From an uncultured Actinomycetes bacterium (GTDB taxonomy: Bacteria > Actinomycetota > Acidimicrobiia > Acidimicrobiales > Ilumatobacteraceae), in assembly GCA_937927625.1 (NCBI GenBank), contig CALBSD010000125.1:1-28404 (forward strand): a stretch of 28,404 nucleotides of DNA, written 5' to 3'. The position numbers were made by a program, and so were the translations under genes. The notes beneath the pieces are model-generated. The model searched no databases. It saw only the letters and a list, made by a program, of their open reading frames with translations, and was not told the DNA's origin. Of this stretch, positions 1 through 7,661 are shown piece by piece. Numbering within the stretch: the first letter of the stretch is position 1; each line of letters begins with the position of its first letter.

Positions 1-776
1 AGCCCGATGAGGTGTACAACCTCGGCGCAATTTCGTTCGTTGCTATTTCTTTCGGCCAGGCAGAGCACACCTCCAACATCACCGGTTTGGGCGTGCTGCG
101 CATGTTGGAAGCCATCCGCATGGTGGGCGGGTCAGAGAACAACCCCATCCGCTTTTACCAGGCATCTTCATCAGAGATGTTCGGCAAGGTGCGCGAGGTT
201 CCTCAGACTGAACTGACGCCATTCCACCCGCGTTCGCCATACGGTTGCGCAAAGGTGTTCGGCCATGACATCACGGTGAACTACCGCGAGAGCTACGGCA
301 TCTACGCATGTTCTGGCATCCTGTTCAACCATGAAGGACCCCGTCGCGGTCTTGAGTTCGTGACTCGTAAGATTTCCAATACTGCAGCTCGCATCAAGTT
401 GGGTGTTGAAAAAGAACTCGTCATGGGCAACCTTGACGCAAAGCGCGACTGGGGTTACGCAGGTGACTACGTGCGCGCAATGTGGATGATGTTGCAGCAG
501 GATCAGCCCGACGATTACGTCGTGGCTACTGGCGAGACGCACTCCATTGAAGAGTTCCTCACTCTTGCATTTGAAGAAGTCGGTCTTGACGATTGGCGTA
601 ACTATGTTCGCCAGGACCCACGTTTCTTCCGTCCTGCAGAAGTTGATCTTCTCATTGGTGATCCAACAAAGGCTCGCGAAAAGCTTGGTTGGGTGCCTGA
701 GGTCGATTTCAAGTCACTCGTCAGCATGATGGTGCAGAACGATCTCGCTCTCGAAACCGCACGTCTGAAGAACTAG
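1..776 (+). CDS. gmd: GDP-mannose 4,6-dehydratase, 5' end outside the window
   Basis: Converts GDP-mannose to GDP-4-keto-6-deoxymannose with NADP, the entry to GDP-fucose, GDP-rhamnose and related deoxysugars; a cytoplasmic short-chain dehydrogenase. The reading frame is open from base 3 (PDEVYNL at the edge), so the N-terminal Rossmann glycine motif is missing and about 257 residues remain. Visible family signatures are SSSEMFGK, the catalytic YxxxK as YGCAK, GILFNHEGPRRG, and the strongly conserved NLDAKRDWGYAGDYVRAMW followed by VATGETHS. It ends with a TAG that lies inside a CTAG shared with the stop of the opposite gene. The context (flippase, glycosyltransferases, phosphomannomutase) fits envelope polysaccharide synthesis. 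Identity is very secure; the final deoxysugar cannot be told because the next enzyme is not in the window. Confidence 0.97.
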   Translation, partial: PDEVYNLGAISFVAISFGQAEHTSNITGLGVLRMLEAIRMVGGSENNPIRFYQASSSEMFGKVREVPQTELTPFHPRSPYGCAKVFGHDITVNYRESYGIYACSGILFNHEGPRRGLEFVTRKISNTAARIKLGVEKELVMGNLDAKRDWGYAGDYVRAMWMMLQQDQPDDYVVATGETHSIEEFLTLAFEEVGLDDWRNYVRQDPRFFRPAEVDLLIGDPTKAREKLGWVPEVDFKSLVSMMVQNDLALETARLKN

Positions 777-2053
777 TTCATCTCTTTCATGCGCTCGCGA
801 AGAGCGTAAGAGAAAATTGCAAGCGCAATGGCCGAGCCGGCAACAAGGCCGAGCTCCACGCGTAAGAACAAGTCTTTACTTGCAAATGTTGTGACTGCGA
901 AGAACGTCACCATGGACGACAACCATCCGATGGCGACCCAACGATGACTGTGTAATGCGATGACTGCTTGTGCAACTGCAATAGCAAGCATGTAGAGACC
1001 ACTCGACAATGCAAGAAGAGTCAACGTGCGGCGATCTAGTCCGCCGTCGTACATAATCTTGAGAGCCCAAGGCCCCAGAACTGCAGCCCCCGCAGTGCCA
1101 AGAATCGCTACGCCAGCAACAACTTTCATTAACAAGCTGAGACCATGGCGGAACTCATCATGGTCGCCCTTTGCTGCAAGGCGAGCGAGACGTGGCAACA
1201 AGGACGCTTGTACTGCTTGAAACAGGAACAATGGTACGCGCGCCATCAACACACCATTGCCGAATGCGGTGACCATAGATGCTTGCCCAGCGCTTGCGAG
1301 GATGTCGACACCGATTGGGCCGGCATTGACGAGAGCTGCAGCCATGATGGAGCCAAGCAGTAGCCATCCCAAGTTGGGAGTGAGTTCTGCATATGTTGCC
1401 TCGGGGCCTTCTTCGGTGTGCGTCTCGCCCCGAAAGAACACAACGGCGACGGCAACGAGCGGGGACAATGCAACCGCTAATGCGTAAGGTCCAACAGAAG
1501 TGATATTCAGCTGCCACAAGACGATGCAGGCGATGATTCGTACAGCGCCGTCCACACCCATGATGGTGCCGTACGCAACGAAGCGGCCTGAACCTGACGC
1601 AATGCCTCGTGACATGTGCAAAGGTGCGTACGCAACAATCGTGAACACCAATGCGATGGTGACAATCCAATAGCCCTCAAACATATGGCTGGTGAGAAGC
1701 GGTGAGAGTGCCGCAACAAGAACGATGAGGATTGAGGCAAGTCCGAATGCAAGTGGTGCCATCTTCTTGACGACTGGAAGTCCACCTTGATGGAGGGCGC
1801 GACGATGTGCGAGCGCACGTCCGAGTTCTTGTTCGATGGGAAGAAGAAAGCCGGGGACTAGAGCAAAGGTGATGAACCACAAAGCCACAATGGGCTTGAA
1901 GTGCTCTTTGCCCAACGCAAGTTGGCCCACTTTGAAAAATGCATACGAAGTGATGCCGGAGATGAAAAGTCCGATGCCCACGGGGATTGTTCCTTCGGGC
2001 AGTGGAGCCTTCTTGAAATCAGTAGATGGGGGAGTTTTGAATGCCTCGGTCAC
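773..2053 (-). CDS. Wzx/MATE-like polysaccharide flippase (polytopic membrane protein)
   Basis: A 426-residue protein with about 12 hydrophobic segments spread over its whole length and short charged loops, the layout of the polysaccharide transporter (PST/MVF) superfamily that flips undecaprenyl-linked glycans across the inner membrane. A cytoplasmic loop (HTEEGPEATYAEL) lies near the middle and the C-terminus is charged (LRERMKEMN). No single diagnostic motif was found, so the call rests on topology, length and the sugar-gene context. The start is a GTG with no ribosome binding site; a TAGCCT hexamer ends six bases upstream, predicting a leaderless mRNA. It is convergent with gmd and their TAG stops overlap within CTAG at 773-776. 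An O-antigen ligase or another multidrug/oligosaccharide exporter is less likely but not excluded. Confidence 0.72.
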   Translation of the reverse strand: MTEAFKTPPSTDFKKAPLPEGTIPVGIGLFISGITSYAFFKVGQLALGKEHFKPIVALWFITFALVPGFLLPIEQELGRALAHRRALHQGGLPVVKKMAPLAFGLASILIVLVAALSPLLTSHMFEGYWIVTIALVFTIVAYAPLHMSRGIASGSGRFVAYGTIMGVDGAVRIIACIVLWQLNITSVGPYALAVALSPLVAVAVVFFRGETHTEEGPEATYAELTPNLGWLLLGSIMAAALVNAGPIGVDILASAGQASMVTAFGNGVLMARVPLFLFQAVQASLLPRLARLAAKGDHDEFRHGLSLLMKVVAGVAILGTAGAAVLGPWALKIMYDGGLDRRTLTLLALSSGLYMLAIAVAQAVIALHSHRWVAIGWLSSMVTFFAVTTFASKDLFLRVELGLVAGSAIALAIFSYALRERMKEMN

Positions 2054-2059
2054 GTAGGA

Positions 2060-2065
2060 AGGCTA
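2060..2065 (-). promoter_or_regulatory. Putative -10 (TAGCCT) of the flippase gene, leaderless
   Basis: The hexamer TAGCCT on the minus strand is followed by exactly six bases and then the GTG start at 2053, so transcription would begin at the start codon itself. No Shine-Dalgarno sequence is present. No clear -35 was seen. Confidence 0.5.
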
Positions 2066-2077
2066 GTTGCGATGCTC

Positions 2078-2101
2078 TTGGTGGGGGATGTACCCCACCA
2101 A
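2078..2101. repeat. Perfect 9-bp inverted repeat (hairpin) between the small gene and the flippase gene
   Basis: TTGGTGGGG (2078-2086) and CCCCACCAA (2093-2101) form a perfect nine-base-pair stem with a six-base loop. It lies four bases past the stop of the small minus-strand gene and about 25 bases before the flippase start. No T tract follows on either strand, so a Rho-independent terminator is not well supported. It may be a 3'-end stabiliser, an attenuating hairpin or a protein site. Confidence 0.6.
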
Positions 2102-2105
2102 TGCT

Positions 2106-2429
2106 TTACTGCGCGGTGTTGACGCGAGCCTTCACAGATTCAACGAGTTCACGACGTCGAACTTGAGCCTTCTGAAAGCCAAGAACCGCAAATCCAATAG
2201 CGGTGTAACCAACTTCAGTGGCCTGCTTCACGACGGGGTGTGAAAGTACAACAGCGGGGTTGACACGGCTGAGGTCGACGGATGTGAGATCAATGGAGTG
2301 CAGTTGCGGAATGCTGAACTTTGGCAAGTCCACCTTCGGAAGCTTGTCGAGGGGCAACTTGTCCACGCCAGGGATAGTGATCTTGGAAAGGTCGATGGAG
2401 GGGAGCGAGATTCGGGGCAACTTCGTCAT
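2106..2429 (-). CDS. Small protein of unknown function with LPxIDL-type repeats
   Basis: I do not recognise a named family. The 107 residues fall into two halves. Residues 3-55 carry a loose tandem pattern built from LP or IP, then I or V, then D and L (LPSIDL, LPKVDL, HSIDL, TSVDL), alternating with lysines. Residues about 70-107 hold a hydrophobic stretch (YTAIGFAVLGF) followed by a strongly basic, helical-looking tail (QKAQVRRRELVESVKARV). This could be a membrane-associating or polymer-binding protein; that is inference. I chose the ATG at 2429 over an upstream GTG at 2468 because TACGCT lies six bases before it. It shares a 119-base divergent promoter region with the large glycosyltransferase and precedes the flippase on the same strand. 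Confidence 0.65.
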   Translation of the reverse strand: MTKLPRISLPSIDLSKITIPGVDKLPLDKLPKVDLPKFSIPQLHSIDLTSVDLSRVNPAVVLSHPVVKQATEVGYTAIGFAVLGFQKAQVRRRELVESVKARVNTAQ

Positions 2430-2435
2430 GCCCCC

Positions 2436-2441
2436 AGCGTA
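2436..2441 (-). promoter_or_regulatory. Putative -10 (TACGCT) of the small repeat-protein gene, leaderless
   Basis: TACGCT on the minus strand is followed by six bases (GGGGGC) and then the ATG at 2429. The G run could act weakly as a ribosome binding site but touches the start codon, so a leaderless transcript is the simpler reading. Confidence 0.45.
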
Positions 2442-2533
2442 TCCACAAGTGCTAACTATTGCTAGCACTCTGCTGTCTGCCGTGTGTCACAAGGGTTCGC
2501 CACCGCTGCCTCGGGGGCTCCTGGGCCTGGCAC

Positions 2534-2539
2534 TAGCCT
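2534..2539 (+). promoter_or_regulatory. Putative -10 (TAGCCT) of the GT2/membrane fusion operon
   Basis: TAGCCT, the same hexamer as before the flippase gene, lies nine bases before the GTG at 2549. The AGGGG between them ends one base from the start codon, too close for a normal ribosome binding site. A leader of zero to three bases is predicted. Confidence 0.45.
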
Positions 2540-2548
2540 CGCAGGGGC

Positions 2549-5500
2549 GTGTCAGAGCCACAGGTTTCCCCTTCCCAGCCCCCCGTGGTGGCCGTCATGG
2601 TCATTCACGAGCCGGGGGACTGGTTGACAGAGTCCCTTCGGGGTCTCGCCTCGCAGGACTACGTCTCTCTTCAAGTACTTGCGCTGGTCACAGGAACAAG
2701 TGAGAACGCGGGGTCCCGAACGGTTCTGGACACCATCGAGACCGAACTGCCGAATGCGGTCGTGCGCTACCTGGGTTCTAACCCTGGATACGCCGCGGCG
2801 TGTAACTCGGTATTGCAATTAGTGCAAGGTGAAAGTGGCTTCTTTTGCTTCTTGCACGACGACGTTGCACTTGCACCCAATGCGATTTCACTGATGGTGG
2901 AGGAGTTGTATCGATCGAACGCTGGCGTCGTTGGTCCAAAGATGGTGCATTGGGAAAACCCAACGATGATTCAATCCGTTGGCAATGCTGTCGACCGTTT
3001 TGGAGTTGAGTTGCCGTATGCCGATGACGGCGAACTTGATCAGGAACAACATGATGCGGTACAAGACGTTTTTGTACTCCCCAGCTCTTGCCTCTTGGTT
3101 CGCGCAGACCTTTTCCGTGAAGTCGGCGGATTTGATGCAACGCTTCATTCGTCAGGAAACGACTTAGACCTCTGCTGGCGAATGCACACGACGGGTGCCC
3201 GAGTTGTCGTGGTGCCAAGTGCAGTTGCTCGACATCGTGAATCGATGCTGGAACGGGCCGAGGAATGGTTCCAATACACCGATACGGAAATTGAAAGTAC
3301 GCGGATTCGAACGGCTGTGGCCCTGTCGTCACGAGCGCAATTGCCGTTCATCGTGGTGGAGTTAGCTCTACTGACTCTCGTTCGTGGTGTTCTACTGTTG
3401 TCAACCGGTCGTGCGGCGCGCGCGTGGGCAGAAGTGCGTGCAGTGTTGTCTCTTCCGTTTGGAATACCTGAGATCAAACATCGACGCGATGCCGCACATG
3501 AATACCGTGCGGTGGACGGCGATGAAATTCGCGCTCTTCAGCTTCGTGGCACCTCGCACCTCGCGTCCTACTTCCGTCGTCGTGCACGCCGCGCTGGTCT
3601 TGCACAGGCTCAGTTGCCGAGTGAAATGCGTGAAGCTGCACCACGCGGTTCCTACGTGCTGTGGAGCACCCTGATTGTCTTGCTCATCATTGGTTCGCGA
3701 TCATTGTTATTGCATGGTTCGGTATCTGTTGGACAAATGGTTCCCTTCTCTTCATCAGTGCACGATTTGTTGACGTCATATTCATCCGGATGGTGGGGCG
3801 CAGGTTTTGGACAGGTCTCTTCCTTGCCAACGGGTGTTGCGCTGACTGCAGTTGCTGGTGCAACAACTTTCGGCAATATGGGACTCGCCAATACATTGAT
3901 GATTGTTTTGCTGCCCTTTGTCGGATGGTTAGGCGCATGGCGTTTCGCCTCGGTCATGGGCACACGTGGAGCACGTATTGCTAGTGCAACGGCTTACGCA
4001 GCAGTGCCGTTGGGGTACGCGGCTATTGCGTCTGGACGTTGGGGCGCATTATTGCTGTATGCGCTCGCACCGTGGATGTTGCATCTCCTCCGCATGCTGG
4101 TGGGCCATGCCGACATCAGCGATGTACGTCCAACGGAAGCGATGGTGTTTGTTGATCCATCGGTATGGCGTCGTTGGTTTGCGACTCTTGTCTTGTTGGT
4201 GGCGGTTACATTCGCGTTTGAACCAGGTGTTGTCATTGTTCTGCCGTTTATTGCTGGGGTGATTGGCACAACAACATTGGCGCAAGGCCTCAATATTCGG
4301 TGGGCAGGTCGATGGGTTGGTATCTCATCATTGGCTGTGCTCTCAGGTGTTGCTCTCAACTTGCCATGGGCAGGTACGTATATCCGCCACGGCTGGTGGG
4401 AAGCGATTGTGGGTGCGCCTGTTGACTCCGGTCGCAACATTGGTCTGTGGGGTCTTGCACGTTTTGCTGTTGGCGGTTTTTCCCTTTCTGTGCTGTCAAT
4501 AGCGCTCTATGCAGCAGTCATTGGCGCACTGTTCTTGGTGCGAGGTGCGCGCGCAACGTGGGCACTTCGCGGTGCCACGTTGGTTGTTGCAGGACTTCTC
4601 CTTGCTGTTCTCGATGACGCCGCATTGTTTCCAGTTCACTTAGTGGAGCCAGGCGTGATGCTCGTGCCGGTGGCATTGGGTATTGCAATGTGTGCGAGTG
4701 CAATGGGCGCGTCACTTGCCTTGGACCTCAATCGTGGTCGCCTTAGTTGGCGTCAGCCGCTTGGTGCATTGGTGGGGCTTGCTTTCGCAGTGGGACTATT
4801 TCCCACCGCGGTAAACGCCATCGATGGTTCCTGGCATCAACCCTCATTAGCCCTGCCACAATTGTTGGCGCAGCTACCTGATGCGCAGACTGCTGGCAAC
4901 TATCGCACGTTGTTCATTGGTGATTCTCGAGTGTTGCCAGGCGCTCCAATCAACTTCGGATGGGGTATTGGATATTCAGTAGTAAACGGAGCAACTCCAT
5001 CTGTTGATGAATATTGGGAAACACCTCCGACGCGCGCACGTGACAATGCAGTTGCTGCGATGTACGGAATTGTGCGCGGACAAACAGCGCGCGCAGGTCG
5101 TCTCTTGGCTCCACTTTCAGTTCGTTACATCGTTGTACCCATCATTGATGGTGGGCAGTCAACTCGCTCACATCCAATTGCTGAACCTGCTGGTCTGGTT
5201 GAAGCGTTATCGCGTCAATTAGATCTTCGCCGCCAGTTTGCATCACCTGATCTCGTTGTATTCGAGAACACCGCATGGGTTCCTGTGCGCTCTGTATTGA
5301 CAGATGTAGGGGCAGAGAGCAGCAAGCTGGCTGGCGCTACCTCGATGATCGCAGCCGATATTGGGGGCGCAGCATCGTTGCCTTCGGTGAATCGCGCCGA
5401 TGCATCAGAGACGGCAGATGTTGCTGCGGGCACAGTGCATATCGCAGTTCCTTTCACTTCCCGTTGGAAGTTGACAGTCAATGGTGCAGAAATTCCTGCT

Positions 5501-5737
5501 CGCCCTGCTTTCGGTCTCACCACTGCCTTTGATGTTGAAAAGGCTGGCCGTGCAACGGTTTCCTATTCAAGTACAACGATTCATGCAATGTTGATTTTGC
5601 TCCAGTTTGTTGCATGGTGCACGGTGTTGTTTATTGCGATGTCACGTCAAAAGTTCTCATTGCGCCGTTCACGGCCAGCGCAAGCCATTGTCATCAATGA
5701 GCCAGCAATCGTGATGAGCGAGGGTGGTCAGCAATGA
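2549..5737 (+). CDS. Glycosyltransferase family 2 fused to a large polytopic GT-C-like membrane domain
   Basis: A 1062-residue envelope glycosyltransferase. Residues 12-235 are a GT-A fold of family 2: a VAVMVIHEPG start, a DxD-like HDD at 103-105 for nucleotide-sugar and metal, and GNDLDLCWR at 203-211 where the acceptor-side acidic motif is expected (ND rather than the usual ED). Hydrophobic segments near 264-286 and 368-388 follow, then a multi-pass region to about 785, an extracytoplasmic-looking soluble part (about 785-1010) and a last membrane helix near 1015-1035. The two-part build suggests one cytoplasmic and one periplasmic-side transfer step, but the second activity is inferred from topology only. 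The GTG start is supported by the TAGCCT hexamer; a downstream ATG at 2597 would truncate the first strand. It overlaps the next gene by ATGA. Actinobacteria often pair such proteins with DUF5719. Confidence 0.85.
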   Translation: MSEPQVSPSQPPVVAVMVIHEPGDWLTESLRGLASQDYVSLQVLALVTGTSENAGSRTVLDTIETELPNAVVRYLGSNPGYAAACNSVLQLVQGESGFFCFLHDDVALAPNAISLMVEELYRSNAGVVGPKMVHWENPTMIQSVGNAVDRFGVELPYADDGELDQEQHDAVQDVFVLPSSCLLVRADLFREVGGFDATLHSSGNDLDLCWRMHTTGARVVVVPSAVARHRESMLERAEEWFQYTDTEIESTRIRTAVALSSRAQLPFIVVELALLTLVRGVLLLSTGRAARAWAEVRAVLSLPFGIPEIKHRRDAAHEYRAVDGDEIRALQLRGTSHLASYFRRRARRAGLAQAQLPSEMREAAPRGSYVLWSTLIVLLIIGSRSLLLHGSVSVGQMVPFSSSVHDLLTSYSSGWWGAGFGQVSSLPTGVALTAVAGATTFGNMGLANTLMIVLLPFVGWLGAWRFASVMGTRGARIASATAYAAVPLGYAAIASGRWGALLLYALAPWMLHLLRMLVGHADISDVRPTEAMVFVDPSVWRRWFATLVLLVAVTFAFEPGVVIVLPFIAGVIGTTTLAQGLNIRWAGRWVGISSLAVLSGVALNLPWAGTYIRHGWWEAIVGAPVDSGRNIGLWGLARFAVGGFSLSVLSIALYAAVIGALFLVRGARATWALRGATLVVAGLLLAVLDDAALFPVHLVEPGVMLVPVALGIAMCASAMGASLALDLNRGRLSWRQPLGALVGLAFAVGLFPTAVNAIDGSWHQPSLALPQLLAQLPDAQTAGNYRTLFIGDSRVLPGAPINFGWGIGYSVVNGATPSVDEYWETPPTRARDNAVAAMYGIVRGQTARAGRLLAPLSVRYIVVPIIDGGQSTRSHPIAEPAGLVEALSRQLDLRRQFASPDLVVFENTAWVPVRSVLTDVGAESSKLAGATSMIAADIGGAASLPSVNRADASETADVAAGTVHIAVPFTSRWKLTVNGAEIPARPAFGLTTAFDVEKAGRATVSYSSTTIHAMLILLQFVAWCTVLFIAMSRQKFSLRRSRPAQAIVINEPAIVMSEGGQQ

Positions 5738-7197
5738 ACATCGTTCGACGCATTATTGGTACAGCGCTCATTGTTGCGGCTGGTGTGGGAGTAGTGGCTA
5801 TCGATAAGCAGGGTGGCACTACCCAAGACGGGGCCGCATCTGCACTGGTGACCCTGGGTGGATTTCCTCAAGCGGCATCGGGAAGCCGAATCAGTACTTC
5901 CTGGTTCTGCCCCGGAGCGGCAGCAGGTGACGGTCTTGATGCCGCAACAGTTGTTTTTGCGAACCCGAGCGACGTTGCAATCACGGCGTCTCTCAGTCTG
6001 TTGAGCGATGCACCAGCGGAGAATCAGAACATTTCGGTTCCGGCGCGCAGCCGATTGTCTGTTGACATTCTGCATGGCCGTTCAGTAGGTGTTGTTGTTC
6101 CAGTCGTAGAGATCATTGGTGGAGTTGGAACCGTGGAGCAACAGTTGGTGTATGCCGCTGGCGACGTGACGTCACAATGTGTTTCGCAAACAAGCAACAC
6201 GTGGTATTTCGCAGACGGTTTCACCGCAGAAGGTTCCTCTCAACGAATTGTTCTCTCGAATCCGTTTCCTGACAGTGCGGTAGTCAACGTTTCTTACACC
6301 ACAGCCGAAGGTCGACGTACTCCTGCAAATTTGCAAGGTGTCATCCTGACCGCGCATTCGGCAAAGAGCATTTCAATGTCAGACGTTGGTGCTGCGAACG
6401 AATCCAGAATTGCCGTTGAAGTGACTGCTTCCACAGGGCAAATTATTGCCTCTCGAATGCAGCACTACATCGGTGGTGGACGGCTTGGTTATTCCACCAC
6501 CGTCGGTATCCCAGAGGCGTTGAGTGACTGGTGGTTTACGTCGGGGCGAACTGGCCCGCAAGTCGCCGAACAGCTTGTTGTTTTCAATCCATCCGAAAAC
6601 GATGCTCAGTTAAATGTCGCATTCTTCGGTGCAGGTATCACTAACGGCGCATCCTCGGATCAAGCGAATGCCGCAGCACTTCCGTCTGAAGCGGTGGACA
6701 TTCCTGCTGGTGGAATCGTGTACATCAACACAGACAACATTGCGGATCTTCCAAAGGGGGACCATGCGATGGTTGTTTCGACTCTGAATAATTCTCACGT
6801 TGTTGTGGAGCATGTTCTCAGTCAACGCACTGGTGGAAGTTCGTTCACTGCAATCACTAATGGAATTCCTGGTGGCCTCGTTGCAACAAACTGGAGAATC
6901 CCCAGTGGTCTAGCAAAGGGCGCGCGCAATGCACTCAGCATTTTGAATACCACTGCTACCGATGGGACGTTCACTGTCTCTGCGGTCGGCCCTGGTGGCC
7001 TTCTCGAACTACCGAACTTGGTGAACGTGCCATTGGGTGCAGCGTCATTAATAAGTCTTGATGTTCCCGACGGCTTGAACGAGGGCGAAGTGGTCATTAC
7101 TGCGACGGTCCCCGTTGCTGTGCAACGTCGCACGACACGTGGCCATGGTCTCGTAGGGTTTGGCATTGTGGGTGCGTTGCCGGTGAGGGAGAAATAA
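5734..7197 (+). CDS. Exported DUF5719-family protein with four internal repeats
   Basis: The 487 residues begin with a basic then hydrophobic N-terminus (RRIIGTALIVAAGVGVVAI, about 5-23), a signal peptide or membrane anchor, so the bulk should be outside the membrane. The rest matches my recollection of DUF5719, an uncharacterised actinobacterial exported family. Four repeats can be seen, each opening with a Trp-aromatic or Trp-basic turn and continuing to an N-P or N-T strand: SWFCPG near 57, TWYFADG near 157, DWWFTSG near 266 and NWRIPSG near 387, with VVFANPS, IVLSNPF, LVVFNPS and LSILNTT 20 residues on. There are exactly two cysteines, C59 and C149, which could form a disulfide. It overlaps the upstream glycosyltransferase by ATGA and the downstream thioredoxin by TAATG. 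Function is unknown; a structural or adaptor role in glycan assembly is inference. Confidence 0.8.
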   Translation: MNIVRRIIGTALIVAAGVGVVAIDKQGGTTQDGAASALVTLGGFPQAASGSRISTSWFCPGAAAGDGLDAATVVFANPSDVAITASLSLLSDAPAENQNISVPARSRLSVDILHGRSVGVVVPVVEIIGGVGTVEQQLVYAAGDVTSQCVSQTSNTWYFADGFTAEGSSQRIVLSNPFPDSAVVNVSYTTAEGRRTPANLQGVILTAHSAKSISMSDVGAANESRIAVEVTASTGQIIASRMQHYIGGGRLGYSTTVGIPEALSDWWFTSGRTGPQVAEQLVVFNPSENDAQLNVAFFGAGITNGASSDQANAAALPSEAVDIPAGGIVYINTDNIADLPKGDHAMVVSTLNNSHVVVEHVLSQRTGGSSFTAITNGIPGGLVATNWRIPSGLAKGARNALSILNTTATDGTFTVSAVGPGGLLELPNLVNVPLGAASLISLDVPDGLNEGEVVITATVPVAVQRRTTRGHGLVGFGIVGALPVREK

Positions 7198-7652
7198 TGC
7201 AAGTTCTTCTTGTGGCCATTGCAATGGCTGTTGCCCTTGCTGTCGCCATGGTGTTGCGCCGTCGTGCTGCGGACGCTCCCACGCAAGGTGGATTCCAAAT
7301 TCCTACACAACTTGATCGCGGAGACTTTGTGGCACCAGATGCGCCATGGCTTGTTGCGATCTTCACTTCGTCAACGTGCGACGCATGTGCCGATGTTGCG
7401 ACCAAGGCAATGGTGTTGACATCGAGCGATGTGGCAGTGCAGCGGATTGATTACATCGACAACCCGGAGATTCATAAGCGCTACAAGATTGATGCAGTCC
7501 CTACATTGGTGATTGCCGATAATCGTGGCGTCGTGCAAAAGGGTTTCCTTGGACCGATGAAGGCTCAGGACCTGTGGGCCGCTGTCGCTGAATGCAGAGA
7601 GCCAGGCTCAACGCCAGACCCTTGCCATGGTGGTTCAGAGCATTCGCACTAA
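7197..7652 (+). CDS. Membrane-anchored thioredoxin-like protein
   Basis: A 151-residue protein with one N-terminal membrane helix (residues 2-20, then RRR), placing the thioredoxin domain outside the cytoplasm if the positive-inside rule holds. The domain shows the strand WLVAIFTSST, the redox motif CDAC (C61, C64) and the cis-proline as VPT (P102). The tail holds two further cysteines (C133, C143) and ends HGGSEHSH, a small histidine-rich end that could bind metal. The expected job is thiol-disulfide exchange in the envelope. The start codon shares its A with the TAA of the DUF5719 gene, so the two are translationally coupled, and the DUF5719 protein has just two cysteines, making it a likely partner. 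The gene is convergent with ftsH with a nine-base gap. Confidence 0.85.
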   Translation: MQVLLVAIAMAVALAVAMVLRRRAADAPTQGGFQIPTQLDRGDFVAPDAPWLVAIFTSSTCDACADVATKAMVLTSSDVAVQRIDYIDNPEIHKRYKIDAVPTLVIADNRGVVQKGFLGPMKAQDLWAAVAECREPGSTPDPCHGGSEHSH

Positions 7653-7661
7653 GCGAGTGAC

